Virus record (IMG/VR): IMGVR_UViG_3300031525_000014
Span: 1 to 47,661 of that record
DNA from: a virus
Length of the DNA stretch: 47,661 nt
Direction: 5' to 3' (one strand)
The position numbers were made by a program, and so were the translations under genes. Under the pieces are notes generated by a model. That model had not been told where the DNA came from, made no database searches, and was given only the letters and a program-made list of their open reading frames with translations. Below are positions 40,582 through 47,661 of the stretch, one piece after another. Each line of letters starts with the position of its first letter. The first letter of the stretch is position 1.

Positions 40582-43500
40582 TTAGTCGAAGTTGATGCCG
40601 CCTGCCTTCATCGCCTTGAACAGGCTCTCGCGGTCTTGGTACCCGTAGGTCTTACCCTTGTACTGGACATCGTGGTCCTCCTTGGGCAGCACCAGGCCGT
40701 TGTTGTGTCCCGGCCCCGCGATCATCTCGCGCTCGTGCTTGTAGGTTGAGGAGAACGTGCCGTCGTCCAGGACCTGGTCGAAGGCGGTGTGGTCGATCGG
40801 GCACTTCCACCGGAGCAACACACCATTATGGCCGGCGAAGAAGTCCTTGGAGTGCTTCTCTCCCATCGACCAGCTCGCCAGCTCCGCGTGTTTCTTGATC
40901 GTGACGGTGCTGACGGTGTCGTCCTTCCAAGCCTTGGCCATCTCGATGGCGGTCTCGGGCTCGTACTGCATGCCCCGCGTGAGGTCGAAATGCGTTGGGG
41001 CCTGGGCGTCCTTCACGCCCACATGCTCCAGCATCGCCTTCCACCGCGCCGCCCGCGTCTCGACCGCCGCCGCCATCGTGGCCTTGGTGTTCGGCAAGAC
41101 CGGCTGCCGAGGCGCGCCCTTCTCGGTCACGTCCGCGAACGCGGCGTAAACACGTCCGTGGGCACCGCCGTCGGAGTGGCCCTGCGCGGTCCACTCCTTA
41201 ACGATGCTCTTGATCGCGTCGTGGGTCGCGCTTGAGAGCCCGACCCCCTTGTTGACCGCGGCGATGGCTTTGTTTTGCTTCGTGGAGCTGACCGGTAGCT
41301 CGGCGAGCGCCGCGGCAACCTTGTCGTGGGCACCGCCGTCGATCGCGTTCTTCAGGCTCAAGACCTTCTCGGGCGGCGCGACCGGCTTGGGCTTCGACGC
41401 CTCGTACGCGTCGCTCGCCTCCTTCAAGAGGCGCCCGCGGGTCTCCAGCATCTCGACCACCTTGGCGTGGTCCTTGGGCGCGAGGTCCGGGATGCGGTCC
41501 TGGACGTACTTGGTCCAGCCGCCCGGCGCGGCCGCGAGCTTCGTGATGCGCTCGACCTGTTGCCGGAAGCCCGGGGCCTCGAACGCGTTCTTGACGCCCG
41601 CGGCCTCGAGCACCTTCGCGTACTGGGGCGCGACGGACTTGTCGAAGCTGCTCGTCAGCTCTCCGACCTCGAGCTTCCCGGGCTTGTCACCGCCCTGGGC
41701 CTTGAACAGCAACACGCCGCCGTTGTCGACGCGCGCGATCGAGCCGTCCGGGAGCTTGAGGACGTTGTCGCCGCTATACCCGATGACGTCCCGGTTCGCC
41801 AAGAAGACGTCGGCGGCGAACCCCTGGGCGACCTCGCGCGCGTCGCCCTTCGATGGCGACAGCCCCAGCGGCAAGCCCCCCGGGAGGATCGTCGACGCGT
41901 ACAGCGTCTTGCCCTCGTGCTGGAAGACTTGGCTCTCCGGCGCCTTCACGCCCAGGTCGTTATAAAGCTGGTTGGCGAGGTGCTCGACGTGGGCCTGCGA
42001 CGGGTTCGCATACTCCTTGATGTAGCGCTGGACGCCGTCGGTCCCGAGCCAGAAGCCGCTCTTGCCCAGGGCGTTGCTCCCGGCGGCGCCGCCGGTCTTG
42101 GTACCCAGGACGGTCGTGCCGACGCTCTTGACGGGCGGGGCGTAGTCCCGGCTGAGCAGATCGGGCTGCTTCGCCAGCTTGGGCCCCAGCTCCGCGAGGA
42201 TCTTCTTGTCGCGGTCCATGTTGAGAAGCCCCGCGGCGTCCTTCAGCGTCGTGAGCTTGACCGCTTGGGTCTCGGCCATGCCGCCGGGCGGCGCCTTCAG
42301 GCCGTCCCGAGGGTCACCGCCGACCCGCTGGGCGATGTAGTAGCGGGTCGTGCTGACGCTGCCCTTGTAGTCGCCCATGAGGCCGACGATCCGCACCTTC
42401 AGCCCGCTCTCCTCGTGGACCTCCTTGAGCGCGTTCTGCTGCGGCGTCAGGCTCTCGCCTGCGTCCATCTTGCCCTTGGGCCATGTGTTCTGCGCACCAC
42501 CGAAGTGGCCCTTGGGCTCGTAGATCCACATGCGCCCGTCAGGCTCCATGACGATGCAGCCGGTCGAGATGTGCGACCCGGTCGGCATCGGTCCCTCGCC
42601 GACCTCAACGTCCTGGGTGTGCTTCCAGAAGCCCCCCGCCTCGGAGTTCAACGGCACGCCGTTCAGCGTCGTCGGCGCTGGCGGTCCGAGAGCGATGCCA
42701 TCCGCGGAGACGCCCTTGTCCCCCCAGGCGCACAGTGCCTTCGGGTCCCCCAACGGGTTCGGGGGCTCCGGGGGCGACACCACGGGATCGGGCGGCGCCG
42801 GGGCTGCGACCTTCGCCGCATCGGCCTCGGCCCGGAGCGCCGCCTTGATGGCGGCCCCGTTGGCCTCGTTGTGCGCGTTGGCGGCGTTCACCAAGGCGTC
42901 GACGCCCGCGAGCCCGTGCTTGCCGTTCGTGGCGGACTCGGTCTTGATCGCGTTGACCAGCGCCTCGCGCGCGGTCTCGTGCGCGTCGGCGGCGGCCCGG
43001 TAGACCTCCGGGGTCTTCTCCAACTCCGCCTTGGCGGACAGTCTGTTGGCGTCGCGGCTGGCGTTGATCGCCGCGACCATCGCGACCTCATGGGCCGCGT
43101 GTTCCGGCTTGATGTCGCCCGCGCCCTTGACCAGGTAGTTCTTGCCCGCCCGGGCGTGAAAGTCCTTGGCCCGCTGGGCCGCGGCCGCGGTCATCTCGAG
43201 CTTCTTGAGCGCCTTGGCGTGCTGCTCCGGGGGCAGCGTCTTGAGCGTGGCGTCGATCTTCTTCAGCAGCGCCTCGTGGGCCGCGGCCGTGATGACCTTG
43301 CCGGCGACGACCTTGCCCAGCGCTTCGGCGTTCTGCGCGGCCTTCTTGGCCCCGGCGATGAACTTGCCGTGCTCGTCGCGGATGACCGTAGATTCGTCGA
43401 AGTCGCCCGCCTTCTCGACCGCGAAGCTCAGCTGCACCGGGGCCCACGCGGCGCGCAACGCGGCCTTGGTAACCTCGGGGTCAAGCGGGGGTGCGTTCGG

Positions 43501-43881
43501 TACGGGTGCGCCAAGTACACCGCGAGCGCGCGCCAGCGCCTTGAACAACCGGTCACCGGACGCCTCCGGGGGCGCCGCCTCGTGGACCGACCTGGACGCC
43601 GTGTTGTGCGCCGCGGTCTTCTCGAAGCGAGCCCCGACGAGCGCCCACGCAGCAGCCCCCCGCGCGTTCTCGGCTACGCCGGGCCCGTCGTCCGGTTTAG
43701 CCTCGGCGGGTGCCTGCTGGGCCTTCGCGACCGTTTGGAACGCCTGCGTGACCGCGGCCCACACGGTGTCGCTCAGGGCCTTCTCGACCACCGCGCGGGC
43801 CGCCGGGTCCGCCGCGCTCAACGCCTCCTTGGCCTGTGCCAACGCGGCGGCGATCTTGGTCTGGGCTTCGCTGGCGTCCAT
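40582..43881 (-). CDS. Giant polyvalent protein: NUDIX, kinase-like and ADP-ribosyltransferase domains
   Basis: A 1099-residue protein. An N-terminal helical region carries RDEHGKFIAGAKK (about 168). A NUDIX domain (about 435-560) has the box near 470-494 (GKMDAGESLTPQQNALKEVH, with two extra residues). A HipA/PI3K-like kinase fold (about 595-830) has NRDVIGYSGDN and DNGGVLLF. The C-terminal 130 residues look like an ADP-ribosyltransferase with Arg969, SWS at 1003-1005 and Glu1050-x-Glu1052. Such multi-enzyme proteins are thought to be packaged and injected to act on the host. Start ATG 43881, 7 bases after TACGGT. Confidence 0.78.
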   Translation of the reverse strand: MDASEAQTKIAAALAQAKEALSAADPAARAVVEKALSDTVWAAVTQAFQTVAKAQQAPAEAKPDDGPGVAENARGAAAWALVGARFEKTAAHNTASRSVHEAAPPEASGDRLFKALARARGVLGAPVPNAPPLDPEVTKAALRAAWAPVQLSFAVEKAGDFDESTVIRDEHGKFIAGAKKAAQNAEALGKVVAGKVITAAAHEALLKKIDATLKTLPPEQHAKALKKLEMTAAAAQRAKDFHARAGKNYLVKGAGDIKPEHAAHEVAMVAAINASRDANRLSAKAELEKTPEVYRAAADAHETAREALVNAIKTESATNGKHGLAGVDALVNAANAHNEANGAAIKAALRAEADAAKVAAPAPPDPVVSPPEPPNPLGDPKALCAWGDKGVSADGIALGPPAPTTLNGVPLNSEAGGFWKHTQDVEVGEGPMPTGSHISTGCIVMEPDGRMWIYEPKGHFGGAQNTWPKGKMDAGESLTPQQNALKEVHEESGLKVRIVGLMGDYKGSVSTTRYYIAQRVGGDPRDGLKAPPGGMAETQAVKLTTLKDAAGLLNMDRDKKILAELGPKLAKQPDLLSRDYAPPVKSVGTTVLGTKTGGAAGSNALGKSGFWLGTDGVQRYIKEYANPSQAHVEHLANQLYNDLGVKAPESQVFQHEGKTLYASTILPGGLPLGLSPSKGDAREVAQGFAADVFLANRDVIGYSGDNVLKLPDGSIARVDNGGVLLFKAQGGDKPGKLEVGELTSSFDKSVAPQYAKVLEAAGVKNAFEAPGFRQQVERITKLAAAPGGWTKYVQDRIPDLAPKDHAKVVEMLETRGRLLKEASDAYEASKPKPVAPPEKVLSLKNAIDGGAHDKVAAALAELPVSSTKQNKAIAAVNKGVGLSSATHDAIKSIVKEWTAQGHSDGGAHGRVYAAFADVTEKGAPRQPVLPNTKATMAAAVETRAARWKAMLEHVGVKDAQAPTHFDLTRGMQYEPETAIEMAKAWKDDTVSTVTIKKHAELASWSMGEKHSKDFFAGHNGVLLRWKCPIDHTAFDQVLDDGTFSSTYKHEREMIAGPGHNNGLVLPKEDHDVQYKGKTYGYQDRESLFKAMKAGGINFD

Positions 43882-43888
43882 CTCGCGC

Positions 43889-43894
43889 ACCGTA
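43889..43894 (-). promoter_or_regulatory. -10-like TACGGT before 43881 start
   Basis: TANNNT with a 7-base spacer. It supports ATG 43881 over the GTG nine bases upstream. Confidence 0.45.
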
Positions 43895-43903
43895 CCACGA
43901 TCG

Positions 43904-44191
43904 CTAACGACCTCGGGGGCGACCGCCCTTCCGACCGATCGCGCTCAGCTCCGCCGCGGACAGGTTCCGGGCCCGAGCCTCGCCGCCCCGTCGACCTAGC
44001 GCCCTCATGTGCTCCCGCGCGCTCTCCGCCAAGCAAGCCATCAGTTCGTTGGGCGTCACGGAATGCCGAACCATGCGCCGTACCGCCTCCACGGCACACG
44101 TTCGCGCCTCTTCCTCGGGCGTTGTGTTGTGTGATGCCCGCGCGATAAGTGCTTGGATCTGCGAGAGAATCTTTGGATCTGTCGGGCTCAT
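43904..44191 (-). CDS. DUF2786-like helical protein with Gly/Arg-rich tail
   Basis: A 95-residue protein. The first half (MSPTDPKILSQIQALIARAS, then PEEEARTCAVEAV) resembles small DUF2786-type phage proteins. The second half has LGRRGGEARARN and IGRKGGRPRGR, basic motifs typical of nucleic-acid binding. Start ATG 44191, 11 bases after TAGGTT. Confidence 0.6.
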   Translation of the reverse strand: MSPTDPKILSQIQALIARASHNTTPEEEARTCAVEAVRRMVRHSVTPNELMACLAESAREHMRALGRRGGEARARNLSAAELSAIGRKGGRPRGR

Positions 44192-44202
44192 GAGGTCGCG
44201 AT

Positions 44203-44208
44203 AACCTA
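44203..44208 (-). promoter_or_regulatory. -10-like TAGGTT before 44191 start
   Basis: TANNNT with an 11-base spacer; at the weak end of the set. Confidence 0.3.
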
Positions 44209-44322
44209 GCGGCTAGGTTTCACAACGTGATCGCCGATGTAGCCCAGGGGGTTCTCCGCCGTCATGGGCGCAACCCCTCCGGGGGAGCTTTCGATAAGCT
44301 CCGCGACCTCATCGTCGGTCAT
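44206..44322 (-). CDS. Small 38-residue protein coupled to the kinase
   Basis: ATG overlaps the kinase stop (ATGA). The product DDEVAELIESSPGGVAP, then LGYIGDHVVKPSR, is a short helix plus tail. No family recognised; plausible because of coupling. Confidence 0.4.
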   Translation of the reverse strand: MTDDEVAELIESSPGGVAPMTAENPLGYIGDHVVKPSR

Positions 44323-44920
44323 GTGGTTGGGTTGGGCTGGGCCGTGTCGAGGAACCCGATCAGCTCCGACAGCAGGTCCTGAACCGGCTGGGAGGCGTCG
44401 AACTGGTGCCCAAGATTCGGCCCAGTGCCCCAAGCCTCCGCAAACCGGCGGGACTTCGTCGCGCGGCCCAGCATCCAGTTGGGGTTCTGGTTCGAGCCCC
44501 GGGCGGCGCGCCTCTCCGCCAACAACGGCTCAGGCGCGACCAGGTGCGCGACCGCGAGCGTGGCCCCGGGGCCCGGTCGACATTGGCCCGCTACGGAGCT
44601 GCGGTCGAAGAACCGCGCGACCTTCTCGAGGCTAAACCGGTCACCGTCGAAGACGGTCAACGGGCAGCCGTGGAGCGCCGGGTCCGCGGCCCATGAGTCC
44701 AGCGAGGCCTCGACGCCGTTGTACGGGACCGTGTCGGCGCCGTCGAACGTTCCGCCCGTGTAGTGTCCCGCCGCGACCATAGCGCCCGGCACGACGGTCC
44801 ACTTGGGCTTGGGCGTGCCATAGCGAAGTTGACCGGAGTCGAGCCAATCGAGCAGCGCCCGAACCAACGTCGTCTTGCCGCACCCCGGCGCACCAACGAC
44901 CCATAGAATGGTGGGCGTCA

Positions 44921-44921
<1 letters not shown>
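44319..44921 (-). CDS. P-loop kinase resembling 5-hydroxymethyl-dU DNA kinase
   Basis: A 200-residue P-loop protein. Walker A is GAPGCGKTT (residues 10-18). Then come GHYTGGTFDGADTVPYN (52-68), a strand ending in a Walker B-like LTVFDGDRF (88-96) and NWMLGRATKSRRF (148-160). The G-x-Y/GADT region followed by the FDG segment fits the HMUDK family that phosphorylates 5-hydroxymethyluracil in phage DNA. Start GTG 44921, directly after a hexamer minisatellite; a longer frame through the repeat is also open. A generic nucleoside or polynucleotide kinase cannot be excluded. Confidence 0.68.
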
Positions 44922-45116
<195 letters not shown>

Positions 45117-45147
45117 GACTCGAAGCCTGCTCGCATGACCGCCGCGT

Positions 45148-45498
45148 TCACTTCGTCACCTTGGGCAATTCATGCAGCCACGGGAATGCGTCGCAGATAG
45201 CTCCACGCCCGACGACGAACCAACTCGGAGCCCGCTCGAACTCGTTGAGCTTACCGCTTGTCAGCATCTCCGAGAAGCGACCCGTGTCGGCCACCCACCC
45301 GCCGTCCTCCAGCGAGATCCAGTCACGGCCAACCGCCTTCACCCGTCCAATGTCGATCATCGTCACGGTGCGGATGAGTACTGCGTCCCCAGGGCCGAAC
45401 GGAAACGGAGGCGCCTTCTCCGCCGACGCAGCCTTCAGCACCGGCATCATCGCCTGAATCTCGCGCAACTGCTTCACCGTCAAATCGTCGATGTTCAT
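45148..45498 (-). CDS. Conserved small phage protein (MNIDDL type)
   Basis: A 116-residue protein: NIDDLTVKQLREIQAMM, FGPGDAVLIRTVTMIDIGRV, SLEDGGWVADTGRF and GRGAICDAFPWLHELP. It matches a widespread phage gene pattern of unknown function. ATG 45498 has AAAGGAAACGAC upstream. An upstream in-frame ATG at 45552 behind a start-associated motif could give a longer form. Confidence 0.7.
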   Translation of the reverse strand: MNIDDLTVKQLREIQAMMPVLKAASAEKAPPFPFGPGDAVLIRTVTMIDIGRVKAVGRDWISLEDGGWVADTGRFSEMLTSGKLNEFERAPSWFVVGRGAICDAFPWLHELPKVTK

Positions 45499-45556
45499 GT
45501 CGTTTCCTTTTCGTTGTCTAGCCCGGACAAGCCTCCGGACGCCGGTTCCCATGTCA

Positions 45557-45568
45557 GCTCCCTTACCC
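45557..45568 (-). promoter_or_regulatory. Start-associated motif GGGTAAGGGAGC
   Basis: 4 bases before ATG 45552 and 58 bases before the favoured start at 45498. Confidence 0.5.
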
Positions 45569-45832
45569 CGAGCCCGACGGCTCACCCTGGGTCCTCAGGA
45601 CCGTCGGCTCGTACCCGACCTCGGCAGCGTACGCGGTCGCCGCCTTGCGGCCCGCGACCTGCCCGTCGCGGTAGCCGCGTTGGTACGCCTCGGTGTCGGC
45701 GCCGCGCTCCACCCTCATCGCGCGCCTCCCGGCACCGTCCTGGAACCCGCGGCAGTACAGTTGGTACAGCTCCGCCGGTCGCCAGGCTCGCGGCGCGGCG
45801 TCAGTCAGCCCTTGGGCCAGTCGACGCGTCAC
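45563..45832 (-). CDS. Hypothetical 89-residue protein
   Basis: A helical protein with LYQLYCRGFQDGAG and AYQRGYRDGQVAGRKAATAY, a tyrosine/glycine periodic pattern common in small phage proteins. GTG 45832 overlaps the upstream stop. Function unknown. Confidence 0.6.
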   Translation of the reverse strand: MTRRLAQGLTDAAPRAWRPAELYQLYCRGFQDGAGRRAMRVERGADTEAYQRGYRDGQVAGRKAATAYAAEVGYEPTVLRTQGEPSGSG

Positions 45833-46077
45833 GCGCTCGCCCCGGCGTCGGGATCGACAGCCTTGTGGCCGCACACGCGGCACGTGAGGGTCATGCCTGG
45901 GCCGTGCTGAACGCCACACGCCGGGCAGTCGTGGAACCCGTACCGGAGCAACCTCCGCTGCCGCTCCTCGTTCGCGATCCGCATCCTTTCGATCCACGCC
46001 GGAGAGCCCCAATCCTCCTCGTACACCCAACCGGGCGGACGCTTCCAGCCCGGGTTGCGCTTCGGGTCCGCCGTCAT
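45829..46077 (-). CDS. Zinc-ribbon hypothetical protein
   Basis: An 82-residue protein with CPAC and CRVCGHK pairs after a basic Trp/Pro-rich N-terminus (PGWKRPPGWVYEEDWG). Likely binds one zinc; the role is unknown. ATG overlaps the upstream stop. Confidence 0.6.
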   Translation of the reverse strand: MTADPKRNPGWKRPPGWVYEEDWGSPAWIERMRIANEERQRRLLRYGFHDCPACGVQHGPGMTLTCRVCGHKAVDPDAGASA

Positions 46078-46346
46078 CGGACGTCCTCCGCGGCGAGTTC
46101 TTGGGCGAAGTAGTCCACGCTCGGTTCGGCGCGGACCTCGAAGCGCTGCTCCGGCGATCCCTCGCGGTCCTCCGCGACCATCACCACGTAGGTCGCGCCG
46201 CGCGCGAGGTCGTAGTCGCCGCGTTGGTCGTAGTTCTGGCCCCACTGTCGGGCCGCGGCCTCAGCGCTGACGGCTCGGATTGTCCCTGCACCGTCGCGGC
46301 CGCCGCCCAGCTCCGGACACCACACGATCCACGCCGTCACCGTCAT
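46074..46346 (-). CDS. Hypothetical 90-residue protein
   Basis: AWIVWCPELGGGRDGAGTIR, then SAEAAARQWGQNYDQRGDYD, then TYVVMVAEDREG: a small alpha/beta fold. Coupled to both neighbours (ATGA). No family recognised. Confidence 0.6.
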   Translation of the reverse strand: MTVTAWIVWCPELGGGRDGAGTIRAVSAEAAARQWGQNYDQRGDYDLARGATYVVMVAEDREGSPEQRFEVRAEPSVDYFAQELAAEDVR

Positions 46347-46744
46347 TTGTCCACCTTCTTCGTCAGCTCAGCCTCGGCCAACATACGCGCGGCCGCGAAG
46401 CCCGTGGTCTCGTACTCGACGCCGTCGAGCCGCACGAACTCTTCGGCCGCACTGGCGCCTTCGTGCTCAGCCCGTGAATAGAGGCTGAACGGGTACCACG
46501 ACACCGTCCGGTACGTGAACGACACGGTCCGACCGGGCTTATCGTAGCAGTACAGCGTAACCGACGCGCGTTGGGGTACCGCGTCGAACCGTTCCCACAG
46601 CGTCGGGCGGCCCGGCTCGTGCTCCGACCAGACCCAGATGACGCCGTCACACTGTCGGTCGCTTTGCACCCGGGTCGGGCAGAACTTCGTCCCCGCGACC
46701 TCGACGGAGAAGTTGTACCTCACGTACAGCAACGAGGGCGCCAC
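46343..46744 (-). CDS. Hypothetical 133-residue protein next to tnpB copy B
   Basis: A beta-rich protein (LLYVRYNFSVEVAGTKFCPT, VTLYCYDKPGRTVSFTYRTV). GTG 46744 lies a few bases after the right end of the second tnpB element, so the insertion separated this chain from whatever lay upstream. First of a coupled set down to 45148. Confidence 0.6.
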   Translation of the reverse strand: MAPSLLYVRYNFSVEVAGTKFCPTRVQSDRQCDGVIWVWSEHEPGRPTLWERFDAVPQRASVTLYCYDKPGRTVSFTYRTVSWYPFSLYSRAEHEGASAAEEFVRLDGVEYETTGFAAARMLAEAELTKKVDK

Positions 46745-46746
46745 GC

Positions 46747-46758
46747 GCTACCCCTTAC
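46747..46758 (-). promoter_or_regulatory. Truncated start-associated motif GTAAGGGGTAGC
   Basis: Only the TAAGGGG core remains; the 5' GGG seems replaced by the transposon end. The first base falls within the predicted guide of copy B. Confidence 0.45.
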
Positions 46759-46860
46759 GTTCTCCGGGGCCGGTTTGCTTCACGAGGAAGCCTCCCGGTT
46801 CGGTTCCTGCCCAACCAGAGGTTTCGTACCGCTCGTAAGAGCAGCACCAGAGCCTCCAGG
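46758..46860 (-). ncRNA. omega-RNA 3' scaffold / transposon right end, copy B
   Basis: Differs from copy A by one base over about 100 bases (an extra C before GGAGAACG). The guide would read into GTAAGGGG and the start of the 46343-46744 gene. Confidence 0.7.
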
Positions 46861-47661
46861 GCGACAGGCTTGCACCGGGGAACTCCCGGCCAAATCTTTC
46901 AAGTTGAGGGCAGCGTTCAGGTCTCGATCGATCACGAGACCACAACGCTCGCATCGGTAGACCCTCTCGCTCAACGAGAGCGAGGTCTTCACCGCCCCAC
47001 ACCCAGAACACCTCTTGCTGCTTGGGTAGAAGCGGTCCGCGGTCCTTAGCTCGACCCCACGCCACTGACTCTTGTAGGTGAGCTGTCGGTGGATCTCCCC
47101 GAGGGAGGCGTCCGACAGAGACCGGGCAAGACAGTGGTTTCTCAACATCCCGGCGACGTTGAGGTCTTCGATCACGATTACTGACGCCTGCTTGGTGATC
47201 GCAGTCGTCATCTTGTGGATCGAATCCCTCCGGATATTGGAGATCCTAGCGTGCAACCTCGCGACCTTCTGGGTCGCTTTCCTCCTGTTGTTGGACCCCT
47301 TCTGTTTCCTCGCGACCGCTTGTTGTCTCGCTCGGAGAAGCTTTTGAGCCGCCTGGAGAGCTTTTGGGTTGGCGAAGACCTCGCCTTCGCTGGTGACCGC
47401 CAAGCTCTTGATCCCAACGTCGACTCCGAGGATCGCCAGCTTCGGAGCGGGATCCGGTAGCTCTTGCTCCACCTGGATCGAGACGTACCAACGTCCCGCC
47501 TTCTCGGAGACCGAAGCTGAGAGGATCTTCACCCCCGAGGTCGGGAGGTACCCGCGTTGCTTGAGCTTGATCTTCCCTAGCCTTGGGAGCTGAACGAGAC
47601 GCTCCGAGACCTTGATCCCCTCGCTGAACTTGAAGCTACCGACGCCCCGCTTACGAGACTT
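46780..47661 (-). CDS. tnpB: TnpB RNA-guided nuclease (5' end cut by window edge)
   Basis: Second tnpB, inverted relative to the first and roughly 90 % alike in protein, with identical last about 60 residues. The RuvC acids (GVDVG, VIEDLN, DRDLN) and zinc ribbon (CSGCG, CERCG) are kept. About 60 more residues are missing at the N-terminus than in copy A because the window ends. The two copies share their 3' ends at DNA level, fitting selection on the overlapping omega-RNA. Confidence 0.92.
   Translation of the reverse strand, partial: KSRKRGVGSFKFSEGIKVSERLVQLPRLGKIKLKQRGYLPTSGVKILSASVSEKAGRWYVSIQVEQELPDPAPKLAILGVDVGIKSLAVTSEGEVFANPKALQAAQKLLRARQQAVARKQKGSNNRRKATQKVARLHARISNIRRDSIHKMTTAITKQASVIVIEDLNVAGMLRNHCLARSLSDASLGEIHRQLTYKSQWRGVELRTADRFYPSSKRCSGCGAVKTSLSLSERVYRCERCGLVIDRDLNAALNLKDLAGSSPVQACRPGGSGAALTSGTKPLVGQEPNREASS

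Overview
The window looks like an internal stretch of a GC-rich (about two-thirds G+C by eye) tailed double-stranded DNA phage or prophage. It carries a large terminase, a portal, a prohead-protease polyprotein, tail and tailspike-like genes, a GH25 endolysin and dozens of short coupled phage genes. It is incomplete: I found no major capsid protein, tape measure, replication or integration genes. Both ends stop inside copies of the same tnpB family in inverted orientation, so the sequence probably broke at that repeat. The host is uncertain. Many starts look leaderless (TANNNT 6-11 bases before the start codon), there are start-associated motifs resembling those of some mycobacteriophages, and one tailspike-like protein has a DAG-type linker often seen in Myxococcota. 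Together these suggest an actinobacterial or myxobacterial host.

Layout. 1-1074: tnpB with its omega-RNA-like end. 1050-8989: mostly minus-strand structural genes (His/Ala-rich protein, Dps-like ferritin, pyrophosphatase-like/S78 protease polyprotein, HNH nuclease, structural protein) with a small plus-strand trio. 9070-12442: plus-strand island with two tailspike-like proteins carrying secretion signals. 12443-17802: small coupled genes, the portal and a frameshifted GIY-YIG/NUMOD endonuclease. 17884-19236: plus-strand accessory genes. 19233-24584: tail genes. 24644-29451: lysis region and small genes. 29512-30027: one plus-strand gene. 30035-36697: terminase and DNA hypermodification operon. 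36733-44322: accessory genes, Dam-like methyltransferase, giant NUDIX/kinase/ADP-ribosyltransferase protein and a P-loop kinase. 44921-45116: hexanucleotide minisatellite. 45148-46744: accessory genes. 46758-47661: second tnpB.

The most notable system is a run of six minus-strand genes, nearly all overlapping by 4 bases: ParB-like protein, TET/JBP-family dioxygenase, GNAT acetyltransferase, amino-acid:DNA transferase (aGPT-PPlase clade), FAD-dependent DAO-type oxidase and terminase. A P-loop kinase resembling 5-hydroxymethyl-dU DNA kinase lies about 8 kb away. These enzyme classes match the known phage thymidine-hypermodification pathways, except that the hydroxylation step would be done on DNA by a TET/JBP enzyme. 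I infer a route from the base to hydroxymethyl-, phospho- or pyrophosphomethyl-, aminoacyl-, aminomethyl- and then acetylated base, coupled to packaging. A solo omega-RNA-like element sits exactly at this operon's promoter. The terminase is interrupted in its Walker A motif by a class-3-type intein.
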